Of a stretch of DNA of 64,000 nucleotides, positions 51,740 to 60,296 are shown piece by piece. The position numbers and the translations under genes were made by a program. Each line of letters starts with the position of its first letter. The stretch's first letter is position 1. The stretch spans positions 682,001 to 746,000 of the forward strand of contig NZ_CP030073.1 in NCBI RefSeq assembly GCF_003261055.1. Reading direction: 5' to 3'. The notes under the pieces are model-generated. The model ran no database searches. It saw only the letters and a list, made by a program, of their open reading frames with translations, and had not been told where the DNA came from. Origin of the DNA: Streptomyces cadmiisoli (GTDB lineage: Bacteria > Actinomycetota > Actinomycetes > Streptomycetales > Streptomycetaceae).

Positions 51740-52227
51740 TCAGAAGTTCTCTTCGGTGAGGGCTCCCCGCTGCACCCGGTCGCGCAGTTCTCGGCGGTTG
51801 CCGAGGCCGAACTTCTCGTAGATGTGGCTCAGGTGGTATTCGACGGTCTTGGGGCTGACGAACAGTTCGCTCGCGATCTCCTTGTTCGTCAGGCCGCGGC
51901 CGATGAGGTGCGCGATGTCCCGCTCCCTGTCGGTGAGACGGAACGGTCGGCCACTCACGGTGCTTCTCGTGCCGGACGGCACACGCGACGGTGCGGGAAT
52001 GTCGTCGGCGCAGCGTTCCAGGAAGGGCCGGGCACGCATTCTCCTCAGGCGCTGTCGTGCCTCGTCGAACCATCGCGCGGCCTCGGTCGCCAGCCCCATG
52101 CGGTGCAGCACTCGGCCGTGGGCGTGCTCCAGCAGGGCTCTGTGCAGGAGCACCACGTCGGGTTCCGGCAGTTCTGCCAGCCCTTGCTCGTACGCCGTGC
52201 GGGCCTGGGCGAGATCCCCGCGGCACT
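51740..52227 (-). pseudogene. LuxR-type regulator, C-terminal remnant
   Basis: The last 160 residues of a MalT-type regulator: AECRGDLAQARTAYEQGLAE from the superhelical domain, then the LuxR HTH (LTDRERDIAHLIGRGLTNKE, LFVSPKTVEYHLSHIYEKFG). The ATPase part is gone; the 5' side stops abruptly at about 52227, where an unrelated aldehyde dehydrogenase remnant begins on the other strand. The HTH part could be expressed only from an internal start. Confidence 0.75.
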
Positions 52228-52725
52228 CGGCAGTTCCATCGGCGGAGCACTGATGGAGAACGCCGACTACATGATGTTCACCGGCTCCACCGCCAGCGGA
52301 CGGAAGATCGCGCGCGACGCCGGTGAACGCCTCATCGGCGCGTCCCTCCGCAAGAACGCCATGCTCGTCCTCGACGACGCCGACATCGAGAAGGCCGCCG
52401 ACGGCGCCATCGCCGCGTGCTTCCCCTCAGCCGGTCAGCTCTGCGTCTCCATCGAGCGCCTGTACGTGGCCGAGGCCGTGCACGACCGGTTCGTGGCCGC
52501 GTTCGTCGCCCGCACCGAGAAGCTCAAGCTCGGTGGTGCCTACGACTACAGCTGCGACATCGGCAGCCTCACCACTCCGTCTCAGTTGGAGACTGTCACC
52601 GCACATGTCGACGCGACGCCCTCGCCAAGGGCGCGACCCTGCTCGCCGACGGGACAGCGCGACCGGACCTCGGGCCGCTGTTCCACGAACCGACCATCCT
52701 CACCGGCGTCACTGCAGACATGTAC
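52228..52725 (+). pseudogene. Succinate-semialdehyde-type aldehyde dehydrogenase remnant
   Basis: Internal piece of an ALDH: ENADYMMFTGSTASGRKIAR, NAMLVLDDADIEKAADGAIA, CFPSAGQLCVSIERLYVAEA, YDYSCDIGSLTTPSQLETVT. The Cys of GQLCVS (catalytic) is kept, but the E-L-G-G segment with the catalytic glutamate is deleted (ASLRKNAML). A frameshift near 52608 leads to KGATLLADGTARPDLGPLF and HEPTILTGVTADM, where it ends. Neither the N-terminal nor the C-terminal third exists. Confidence 0.75.
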
Positions 52726-52832
52726 AGGCGTGCGGCCGGCACGCAACCAAAGGCGAAGCCTGTGCCCGCGAGAACATGCGGCACGACGGCGACGCACCCA
52801 CCACCCATCAAAGGAAAGGACGGAGGACCGGC

Positions 52833-52964
52833 GTGATCGTGCCCTGCCTCGTCGGCGTCACCGTACTGCTGACGATCGCCGCCGCAGCCGTCCGGATCGG
52901 CGTCGAGTTCTGCAAGGCCTACCGTGAGAGGGCAGAACACAGACACGGCCGCGGCGCCGGCTGA
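52833..52964 (+). CDS. 43-residue single-helix membrane protein
   Basis: GTG start with GGAGGA six bases upstream, a very good site. The product is MIVPCLVGVTVLLTIAAAAV, a membrane helix, followed by a basic tail ending CKAYRERAEHRHGRGAG. This is the form of a small regulatory or leader-type membrane peptide. It sits alone between the aldehyde dehydrogenase remnant and the glycosidase. It could also be a chance ORF, but the ribosome-binding site, helix and positive tail together make it plausible. Confidence 0.5.
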   Translation: MIVPCLVGVTVLLTIAAAAVRIGVEFCKAYRERAEHRHGRGAG

Positions 52965-53205
52965 CATCGTTGGGCCCGCATCCCCTCCAGCTCCCCCGCC
53001 GGGTGCTGATGGTCGCATCCGACCACACCGCAAACCCGGCGCGGGGCGCTGTACCGAACCGTACCGCTCACCTCGCGAGGCACGCATCCGCAGTCGCCAG
53101 AAGCCCTGGAGTACCGGCAACTCGATGCCGGAAGTCGCCCGGCCCTGGCTTCATGGGTGACCATCGCGTGCGAGTCGGGCAACCGTCACGCGCGGCTTCA
53201 TCCGG

Positions 53206-55608
53206 TCACAGGAACCGCCACAGGTGGTCGTCCGTACCGTTGTCGTCGAACTGAACCACTTGCGCGCTGTTGTGGGTGGCCATCTTGTCCACACCGAGCA
53301 CCTTGCCGCTGTTCTGGTTGAGAATGCGGTACCAGCCGTCGCCGTTGTCGACGAGCCTCCACAGGTGGTCGGCCGTGCCGTTGTCCTCGAACTGCACGAC
53401 GATCGCGCTGTTGTCCATCGACATGCGGTCGACGCCGAGCACCTTGCCGCTGTGGCCATTGCGGATCAGATGCCAGCCGTCTCCCTTGTCGATGAGCTGC
53501 CAGGCGTGATCGCCGGTCCCGGTGTTGTCGAACTGCACCACCCGTGCGCTGTTCTCGGTGGACATCCCGTCCACGGCGAGAACCTTGCCGCTGTGCCTGT
53601 TCGCGATCCTGCGGAAAGGCGGCTCGGGCGTCCACGGCCGGCCATCAGGTGACACCGTGGGGAACGAGGTGATGCGAAGACGTGCCGCGCCCATCGGGAC
53701 GAGGGTCACCGTCTCCACGGGGGCATCACTGCGAGCGGGGCTGTCCTGGATCGGTGCGACCACGTGCTCGTCGTCCGCGACCCATTCCGGAATCCGCCGG
53801 GCCTGCGCCGAGATGCGAAGGGGCGTCGTACCGGCGGTGAAAGGCTGGTCCGGTACGGAGGGTGGGGCGCCGGGCGTCACGGTCAGCGGTGCATCCGGGA
53901 CGAGCCCGTAGTTCCACGGAGTGGTCGCATGGACCTCGTAGGCCGGGAACGTGTCATCCCCCGCGTAGCGTTCGTAGCGTTCTCCGATTTCCAGGGAGTA
54001 CGTCAGCGGGCCTCGCTCCACGCTCACCGCTCCGTGCTGACCGGGCCACTGACGCAGCCGGGCCTGCTGGGGGAACCGGATGCGTACGACGTCGCCGTTG
54101 CGCCAGGTGCGTTCCACCCGCGCCCAGGCCGGCCCGTCCGGCGCCGCGACGGCCGTGCCGTTGACGTGCAGCTGGGCGCCTCGGCACCATCCGGGAACCC
54201 GCAGGTGCAGGGGGAAGCGCACAGGGCGGGGCACGGAGAGGGTGAGAGTGACCGTGTCGGTGAAGGGATATCCGGTCGTCTCGGTGACGGTGACGGCGGT
54301 CCCGTCCGCCACTCGGGCGCGGACCGAGTTCGGAGCGTAGAGTGCGGCGGCCAGGCCGCCGTCGGGAGTCGCGAGCCAGAGTTCCTCGGTGAAGTACGGC
54401 CAGCCCATTCCGTAGTTGTGCGGACAGCACCTGTACTGGTCGACACCGGCGTGGAACGCCTGCATGGCGAAGCCGTTCTGGAACTGGCCCTGGGTTTTGG
54501 TCCTGTTGTCGAGATCGATGCTGTTGGCGCTGGTGATGTAGTGAATGGATTTCCCGGCGGGGTCGAGGGAGGCCGGGAGCATGTTGAAGGCCAAGTCCTC
54601 ACAGCGGTCGGCCCATACCGGGTCTCCCGTGATCCGGGTCAGCAACTCGTGGCTGGCCATGAACTCGACGATGCCGCACGTCTCGAAGCCCTGGCGGGGG
54701 TCTCCGAAGCCGGGCCGGAAATTCTCGTCCCCCGCCATACCTCCGCCGGGAAATTGCCCGTACGCGCCCATCACGGCGTCGTAGGCCCGATAGGCGGCCC
54801 TGGTGAGATCGGCATCCCCGGTCAACTGCGCGTACTGGGCGGGTTCCCGGAATCCCTGAGCGATGTTGACGTTGTGGCGGCTCGGCGTGACGCCGGTCCA
54901 GTCGGCGCCGTGGGTGTGCATCTTGGCGGCGAGATCGAGCAGGAACGCCTCGCCGGTGCGGCGGTAGAGCCAGACGGCCACGTCGAGCCCGTCGCCCCAG
55001 CGATAGGACACCCAGCTGGTGTTGAAGGCTCCCGGTCCCTGAGCGTTCATGAAGCGCAGGAAGCGGATCATGAACGGCACCACGCGCGAGTCGCGCGTGT
55101 ACTCCTCGTGGCTGCGCAGGGCCTGAAGCAGCGGGAGGAAGGGCCAGAAGTCGGGACCGCCGTTGAGCGAGGTGCGCAAGGCCCGCGGCCCGAAGAAGCC
55201 GTCACTCTGCTGCGTGGCGAGGATCGCGTCCACCCACGCTCGCGACCTGGCCAGCGCGTGGGTGTCACCGGTGGCGATCGCCAGCGGAATGTAGCCGCGC
55301 AGCCAGTACGGAAGCTCCTCCCAGGCATTGCGCTCGGGATGTATCCAACCGCTCGCGGAGAAGTCGAGGAAGTGCGAGAAGCCCTCGTATCGCCCGCACA
55401 GACCGTCGAGCTGCAATCGGAGTTGCCCGGCGAGCCAGCCGCGGGCGGTGACACTGCCGGGCGGAAGTTTCTGGAACTTGTCGGGCACCTGCGTATCGGC
55501 ACGAGGAGCAGGCGCCGCGGCCGCTGCCCTCGCGAACGGGGCTCCGAGAGCTGTGGCTCCCAGGGCGAGGGAGCCGGCGCCGAGGACTGTCCGTCTGCTC
55601 ATGGGCAT
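53206..55608 (-). CDS. Tat-exported GH127-like glycosidase with ricin-type lectin domain
   Basis: 800 residues from ATG 55606-55608 (ATG 55602 also possible). A twin-arginine signal (MPMSRRTVLGAGSLALGATA) is followed by the (alpha/alpha)6 barrel of DUF1680/GH127 beta-L-arabinofuranosidase-like enzymes, about residues 45-420, then a beta-sandwich to 640. The metal/nucleophile motifs are present: FETCGIVEFMASHEL and YRCCPHNYGMGWP. The last 150 residues have three ricin-B-like repeats (IANRHSGKVLAVDGMSTENS, IRNGHSGKVLGVDRMSMDNS, LNQNSGKVLGVDKMATHNS). It probably acts on plant or other arabinose-containing glycans outside the cell. The gene is isolated. Confidence 0.9.
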   Translation of the reverse strand: MPMSRRTVLGAGSLALGATALGAPFARAAAAAPAPRADTQVPDKFQKLPPGSVTARGWLAGQLRLQLDGLCGRYEGFSHFLDFSASGWIHPERNAWEELPYWLRGYIPLAIATGDTHALARSRAWVDAILATQQSDGFFGPRALRTSLNGGPDFWPFLPLLQALRSHEEYTRDSRVVPFMIRFLRFMNAQGPGAFNTSWVSYRWGDGLDVAVWLYRRTGEAFLLDLAAKMHTHGADWTGVTPSRHNVNIAQGFREPAQYAQLTGDADLTRAAYRAYDAVMGAYGQFPGGGMAGDENFRPGFGDPRQGFETCGIVEFMASHELLTRITGDPVWADRCEDLAFNMLPASLDPAGKSIHYITSANSIDLDNRTKTQGQFQNGFAMQAFHAGVDQYRCCPHNYGMGWPYFTEELWLATPDGGLAAALYAPNSVRARVADGTAVTVTETTGYPFTDTVTLTLSVPRPVRFPLHLRVPGWCRGAQLHVNGTAVAAPDGPAWARVERTWRNGDVVRIRFPQQARLRQWPGQHGAVSVERGPLTYSLEIGERYERYAGDDTFPAYEVHATTPWNYGLVPDAPLTVTPGAPPSVPDQPFTAGTTPLRISAQARRIPEWVADDEHVVAPIQDSPARSDAPVETVTLVPMGAARLRITSFPTVSPDGRPWTPEPPFRRIANRHSGKVLAVDGMSTENSARVVQFDNTGTGDHAWQLIDKGDGWHLIRNGHSGKVLGVDRMSMDNSAIVVQFEDNGTADHLWRLVDNGDGWYRILNQNSGKVLGVDKMATHNSAQVVQFDDNGTDDHLWRFL

Positions 55609-55999
55609 GGGTGTGACCTGCCTTCCGGACGGGGGCACGGAGATGACAACGTTTCCTCCTCCTGGCGAGGGAGAAGGACGGTTCATGCACCCAGGCGCTG
55701 TCCCGCAGCGTCTGGCCGGAGCACGTGAAGGAGACTGGGCGGTGATCTTCTACAACGTTGAAAACGGAGTCGTGTGACATAACAGCATGGTCGGATCGAC
55801 CTGTCCAGTGGTGCGAGCGGCCAACGGGGCGTGTGGGACGAGGAGTTGAGCACCCCGGAGGCGAATGCCCGACGGTCCGTCACGGCTCCGCAGCGGGTCC
55901 TCGGCGGTGCCTGGAACGCTCAACCGCTCCTCGTGGAGGTGGCGATGCGCTGCGGCTGACTTCTCGACCGGCTCGGTGTCCGGAGCCCCGTGAGGTGTC
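55609..55999. other. Intergenic stretch
   Basis: Lies between the glycosidase start and the end of the next minus-strand gene; should hold the glycosidase promoter. No gene is supported and no strong hairpin was seen. Confidence 0.45.
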
Positions 56000-57148
56000 T
56001 CACCAGAACGTGATCGTCAGCTTGAACCAGTCGGCGTCGTCCCGGGTGACGTTCTCCGCACGGACCGTCTCGGTCGCCAGTGGGGCGAAGGCCTGCTCCT
56101 CCACTCCGAGGTACGCCCGTACGATCCCGTACTCCGGAGCGTCGTCCCTGAGTACACGATCGGCGGTGGCCTCGTCGAGCCCGCCCAGACTCCAGAGCAG
56201 CTCGACGATCGGGGCCGCCGGCTCGCGACTGCGCTCGGTGACCAGCCCGGCCAGGAAGCTCTTGGCGATGTCCCGCGCGAACGGGTTGAGGTTCGCCATC
56301 CACTCCCTGCTCAGCCACAGTTCCGCGCAGGACACCCGGTCACGTGAGTCCAGGTCGAACGCGAGGTCCACGTACTCCTGGAAGCCGCCGGTCTTGAGAC
56401 GCAGACTGGTTCTGCCCGCCTCGGTCGTACGACCGCCTTCCGCCTCCCGGACGTGGAAGAACCCGAAGAAGTCGCCGCCTTGCAGATCCTCGTACGGCAC
56501 GCGCGTGGGCTCCCCGCAGAGGTCACCCCAGTCCGAGGGCCACAGGAAAGCCGCGAAGATCACCTCGGCGAGATCGGCTCTGGTGATGATCCAGCCATTC
56601 TCGTGCTCCACCGCATCCACGCCCGCGACGTTGTTCTCGCGGCACAGCAAGGAGCGGCCCGGCCAGGGATCGTGGAAGAGGATCAAATCCTCGTCGGCGG
56701 CGAGCAGATTGATGCAGTGCCCGGAGCGGCCGTCGTACACATTCACAGCCGTCGCCTTGGTCTCCAGCGTACTGAGAGCATGGGCGAGAAGATCGACCAA
56801 CGCGGTCGGCGAAAAGAGGATCACGCGCTCGATCGCGGAGGTCGGCACTTCGGGCCGCCCGGACGCGAGCAGACACACCGGACGGACGCCGGTCAGCAGA
56901 CCGAAAGTACGCCATGACTGTTCCAGCGTGGCTCCCCTTTGCGGGTCGCCGTAGAGTTCCCGCCCTTCTGGGGTGCTGGTCAGTTGCGCGAAGGCCGCTT
57001 CCAGGATCTCGATACCCAGCGACCGGGGGACGGCACGGGCCACCGTCTCGCCCTGCGGGTCCGATGAATCCGACACCTGCTGGATCAAGTCCGGCTGATT
57101 CAAGCCCTGTTGTACTGGGCCGGCGCCGGAGAACAGTATCTCTCCCAT
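56000..57148 (-). CDS. Unknown protein with papain-like central region
   Basis: 382 residues from ATG 57146-57148. I do not recognise the family. Around residues 130-205 the order TALVDLLAHALSTLETKATA, SGHCINLLAADEDLILFHDP and WPGRSLL with DLAEVIFAAFL resembles the later half of a C39/papain-like cysteine-peptidase fold, where G-H-x-x is the catalytic His and D-P-W-P the usual Asp turn. No classic Cys was matched, so this may be a non-catalytic version. The C-terminal half has no known motif. Divergent from the next gene across 33 bp, with apparent leaderless promoters. Confidence 0.6.
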   Translation of the reverse strand: MGEILFSGAGPVQQGLNQPDLIQQVSDSSDPQGETVARAVPRSLGIEILEAAFAQLTSTPEGRELYGDPQRGATLEQSWRTFGLLTGVRPVCLLASGRPEVPTSAIERVILFSPTALVDLLAHALSTLETKATAVNVYDGRSGHCINLLAADEDLILFHDPWPGRSLLCRENNVAGVDAVEHENGWIITRADLAEVIFAAFLWPSDWGDLCGEPTRVPYEDLQGGDFFGFFHVREAEGGRTTEAGRTSLRLKTGGFQEYVDLAFDLDSRDRVSCAELWLSREWMANLNPFARDIAKSFLAGLVTERSREPAAPIVELLWSLGGLDEATADRVLRDDAPEYGIVRAYLGVEEQAFAPLATETVRAENVTRDDADWFKLTITFW

Positions 57149-57154
57149 CGGAAT

Positions 57155-57175
57155 ACGTTACCCAGCCGATAGCAT
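57155..57175. promoter_or_regulatory. Back-to-back leaderless promoters
   Basis: Two -10 elements lie head to head: TAACGT on the minus strand (57155-57160), six bases before ATG 57148, and TAGCAT on the plus strand (57170-57175), six bases before GTG 57182. Neither gene has a ribosome-binding site. Only 33 bp separate the start codons. Confidence 0.55.
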
Positions 57176-57181
57176 GAAAGT

Positions 57182-57859
57182 GTGGCAGATCCGACGATTC
57201 CAGTCGCTCGCATTCAGCAGTACGTGGTGGGGCGGTGCCCGCACTGTGCCGAGCGGCATCGGTTCACCCTGGGCTTCGGCCGACGCGCCGTACTCACCTT
57301 CGGAGGCGCCCCGTCCAGTGCCGGCCTGACCTGCCCGACCACGGGTGCGCCCATCGTCGTGGAGCTGGAACTCCGCGAGAACGAGACCTACTTGGGTCTC
57401 GTCGATCCATCGGCCGGCGCCGCCGTGACCGTCGCGCTTCCCGAGGCCGAGGCCGCCGGAACCGTGGCGACACAGGACGGCGACGGCGAACGTGCCGAGT
57501 GGCGAAAAGGGTCACGTACGACGGCGCTCGACTTCTGCCGGACCATGCTGACCACCAGCGGCGGCGCGATACCCGTCTATACGGCCGTGCTCAACTACGT
57601 CGGGATCAAGGAGATCTCGGGAACGCTCAACGGCCGGCTGAGCGTGCTCCCCATGGTCCTGTTCCTGCTCGCCTCCGTGGCGTTCATCCTCGCGCTGGTA
57701 CCCACCCTCGCCACCGTGACGGACGAGAGCGGCTTCCGCGAGTTCCGCGACCGGCGCCTACGTCTCCTCGACCGGTACATCAGAACGGGCGTCGCGCTGT
57801 TCGTCGCGGCGATGGCGCTCTCCGTCTACTTCCTGTTCTCCGCCCTGGGCACGGCCTGA
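57182..57859 (+). CDS. Unknown protein with zinc-type N-terminus and two helices
   Basis: 225 residues from GTG. It begins ARIQQYVVGRCPHCAERHRF, a C-x-x-C zinc-like motif, then a strand-rich region with another cysteine (LTCPTTGAPIVVELEL). A charged linker follows, then helix 1 (LPMVLFLLASVAFILALVPT) and helix 2 (RTGVALFVAAMALSVYFLFS) close to the C-terminus. The protein is thus a membrane-anchored cytosolic domain. It is divergent from the papain-like protein gene and is probably functionally linked to it. Function unknown. Confidence 0.6.
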   Translation: MADPTIPVARIQQYVVGRCPHCAERHRFTLGFGRRAVLTFGGAPSSAGLTCPTTGAPIVVELELRENETYLGLVDPSAGAAVTVALPEAEAAGTVATQDGDGERAEWRKGSRTTALDFCRTMLTTSGGAIPVYTAVLNYVGIKEISGTLNGRLSVLPMVLFLLASVAFILALVPTLATVTDESGFREFRDRRLRLLDRYIRTGVALFVAAMALSVYFLFSALGTA

Positions 57860-57960
57860 CGAAGATCCGGGCCAGTACTGCCGCTCTCCATCAAGCGCGT
57901 GCCGTTGCTCGGCTCCAGTACGCACTCTCATCTCCCATGAGGGCGTGGGATCATCGACGG

Positions 57961-58344
57961 ATGAATGCTCCTGATCCTGCATGGCGCCGTCGCCTGTTGA
58001 TGGAAGCCCTCACCATGGTGGCGGCGTCTGCGCCGGCTCAGACGGCATGGCTGAAGAAGTACGACGTCCTCACGGACGAGATCGCTCTCGACTTCGACCA
58101 CGGATTCAGCATGGCTGAGCACCTCGTGGAGGAGGGACTCCTCAGTCTTGATTCCCTGCCCGACCTGCAGCTGATCGATTCGATCTTCGACGAGATGACT
58201 CGCGACGAGTCCTCGGATCGGTGGACGATCGCGGCTCTGATCGACGATGCGGGGTGGGGCCAGGCCCGCGAGCTGGCTCAGCAGGTTCTCGCGCGGGAGA
58301 GGGCAGATGGCATGCCACCGCCGGACATCTGCGTCATCCGCTGA
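57961..58344 (+). CDS. Hypothetical protein
   Basis: 127 residues. An acidic, helical protein: MEALTMVAASAPAQTAWLKK, FSMAEHLVEEGLLSLDSLPD, DESSDRWTIAALIDDAGWGQ. No motif recognised. It follows the zinc/two-helix gene after 101 bp on the same strand and may form one unit with it. The ribosome-binding site is weak. Confidence 0.55.
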   Translation: MNAPDPAWRRRLLMEALTMVAASAPAQTAWLKKYDVLTDEIALDFDHGFSMAEHLVEEGLLSLDSLPDLQLIDSIFDEMTRDESSDRWTIAALIDDAGWGQARELAQQVLARERADGMPPPDICVIR

Positions 58345-58654
58345 CACACCGAGGCTCGCGCCACCATCGCCGCGACGCCTCGGCCGGACGGCGCATCGAT
58401 CGCCGCTATCTGAAGCAAGCCGGGACGCATTCGAACACCTCCCACTGTCCTTCGGCCCCAGCAGTGCCCTTCGGGGCGGCGGTTGCCAGGCGCCTGCGGG
58501 CTCTCACCAGAATCGGTGCCCCCGCAGTCCACGAACGGGCCGTAGTGGGCGCGGGCCGACTCGGCGTACGCCTCCCGCAAAGAGCGTGCGCAACCCGAGG
58601 CGTCCTGGCTCCATTTGTCGTCCGCGGCCTTCGAGCCGGCGTGCGGCACCGCTC
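58345..58654. other. Intergenic stretch between convergent genes
   Basis: 310 bp without a supported gene. A minus-strand segment around 58525-58625 has coding-like composition (SLREAYAESARAHYGPF) but no start and may be debris. Confidence 0.4.
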
Positions 58655-59170
58655 TCATTCGGCAGGCTGCACGTTCCATGCTTCAGGCAGATCGCCGCCG
58701 CAGAAGACGCAGACGAAGTCGCTCTCGCGGACGATGTTGTGCTCCTGGCAGTCGGGGCAGCGGCGGAACATCACTTCGTGTGTGAAGCCGGACGGATAGC
58801 CCAGCCCTGTGTGATCCAGAGCTTGGGCGACCGCCTGCCACGAGGTGACGTCCGGGCAGTACCCGGTCGAGTGGTTGCTGATGTCGTTCACGGCCCATCG
58901 GCCCGCTTCCTGAGTGAAGCTGATCTCGCCGGCGCTCAGGACCGCCCCTCCGCCGGCGCAGGCCACATGCTCACTTCGTCGGGGCGCCAGCCGAAGCCCG
59001 CCGTCCAGGCCGACCACGAAGGCGAACGGTTCGACCAGCTCCGCGGCCGATCGCTCAGCCACCCAGCGGTCGAAGTCGGACGGTGACCCGATCCGACAGC
59101 CGCCGCTGCCAGGCCGTACGGCGGCTTTCAGGTCGACTGGTCCCACATAGCGATAACTCCGGCCCCACAT
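58655..59170 (-). CDS. Hypothetical protein with C-terminal zinc ribbon
   Basis: 171 residues from ATG 59168-59170 (TTG 59185 and GTG 59176 are alternatives). The N-terminal 130 residues have a strand-rich, immunity-like composition (DFDRWVAERSAAELVEPFAF, EAGRWAVNDISNHSTGYCPD). The C-terminus is a zinc ribbon with CPDCQEHN and CVFCGGDLP. The first part resembles proteins of the SUKH/Imm-like group in composition only. Unknown function. Close to, and convergent with, the unrecognised genes at 57-58 kb. Confidence 0.62.
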   Translation of the reverse strand: MWGRSYRYVGPVDLKAAVRPGSGGCRIGSPSDFDRWVAERSAAELVEPFAFVVGLDGGLRLAPRRSEHVACAGGGAVLSAGEISFTQEAGRWAVNDISNHSTGYCPDVTSWQAVAQALDHTGLGYPSGFTHEVMFRRCPDCQEHNIVRESDFVCVFCGGDLPEAWNVQPAE

Positions 59171-59330
59171 GCTCACCTGAGCCAATCTAGTGCCGTGGCA
59201 GTCTCCGGCACGGCATCGTGTTCAAGCGTCGATCGTCCCTGGTCGGAGCGCGCTGCCGAGCAGCACGGCGCGCATGGGCCCGCGGCCGTCCGGCATCGCG
59301 AGGATCGCGAAGCGCCGCCTCGATGGGACA

Positions 59331-60296
59331 TCAGTCCTCGGGCCACCGCCGCGCCGCCAGATCGTCCGCCGCCGGAGGCGGGATCGCCCCGTCGCGGGAG
59401 CGGACCACTTCGATCACGGTGTCGGTGGTGCGGTCCAAGTGGCTGCGGCCGTCCGGCAGTCGCGCCTTCGGGTTGATGTAGCTGAGCGGTCCGACATGGG
59501 TGGCCGGGTCGAGCCGGTGGACGGTGATCTTCCCGGCGTGGACGGCCCGGTTCCATCTGCTGTAGCGGCACAGCCGCCAGCGCTGCGGGAAGATCCAGGT
59601 ACCGACCCGCTCGATCCGGTCGTTCACACTGGTGAGCCGATGCAGTTGTTCGGCGTGGCCGAGGTCGTTGGCACCGTTGTGGAATCCGCCGAGCGTGAGC
59701 AGCAGGAGCGGGGCGCGCAACTCGGCGTGCAGTTCGTCGACGGCTCCGGTGGCGACCTGGGCACCGCCGCTGTAGCTGAGCAGCACCACGGGGATGCCGC
59801 TGTCGGGCTGGTAGCCGGCGAGCCGGAGTTGTGTGGCGATCTGGCTGCCGACGGCGCGGTTGTACAGGGGGCGGTAGCGGCGGTCCGCGGCGACGAAGAT
59901 CTGCATCACGTTGTGCAGGAACAGCAGCAGTCCTGCGTGGCGGCGCAGCCATGCCCACACCGGCCGGTCGGCGAGCGGGTCGGCCAGCGGTGAGTACGGC
60001 TGCACCTGACCGAGGATCCGCAGTTCCGGTGCCTTGGCGAGCAGGGCCTTGACCAGTTCGCCGCCGTCCCGGCTGTCGCGGAAGCGGCGTTTGCCGATGC
60101 CGTCGAGGTAGACCAGGTAGGCACCCGGAGGGGCGCCGGGGGCCGCGCCCCGGGCGTAGGGCACGCCCTGCGGCAGTTCGGCGGTCGGCGCGCGCCAGCC
60201 GGCACCGTAGACCAGTACCTCGTAGCGGGCGAGCAGCGCCTCGGCGATCAGGACGGCGCCGAGTCCGCAGGCGACCCAGAACAGTACGGCGTTCAT
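59331..60296 (-). CDS. Alpha/beta-hydrolase-like membrane-anchored protein
   Basis: 321 residues from ATG 60294-60296, whose ATGA overlaps the stop of the upstream membrane protein gene. One N-terminal helix (AVLFWVACGLGAVLIAEALL) anchors it. The nucleophile elbow is VVLLSYSGGAQVATGAVDEL (S-x-S-G-G). A candidate acid/histidine pair lies in the last third (VHRLDPATHVGPLSY, GRSHLDRTTDTV). Probably a lipase/esterase of the alpha/beta-hydrolase fold acting at the membrane. It is the last gene of the four-gene operon. Confidence 0.75.
   Translation of the reverse strand: MNAVLFWVACGLGAVLIAEALLARYEVLVYGAGWRAPTAELPQGVPYARGAAPGAPPGAYLVYLDGIGKRRFRDSRDGGELVKALLAKAPELRILGQVQPYSPLADPLADRPVWAWLRRHAGLLLFLHNVMQIFVAADRRYRPLYNRAVGSQIATQLRLAGYQPDSGIPVVLLSYSGGAQVATGAVDELHAELRAPLLLLTLGGFHNGANDLGHAEQLHRLTSVNDRIERVGTWIFPQRWRLCRYSRWNRAVHAGKITVHRLDPATHVGPLSYINPKARLPDGRSHLDRTTDTVIEVVRSRDGAIPPPAADDLAARRWPED

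Noticed and set aside
53764..55728. 654-codon plus-strand frame opposite the glycosidase
   Set aside because: No domains, shadow composition, and the opposite strand encodes a full Tat-exported glycosidase.
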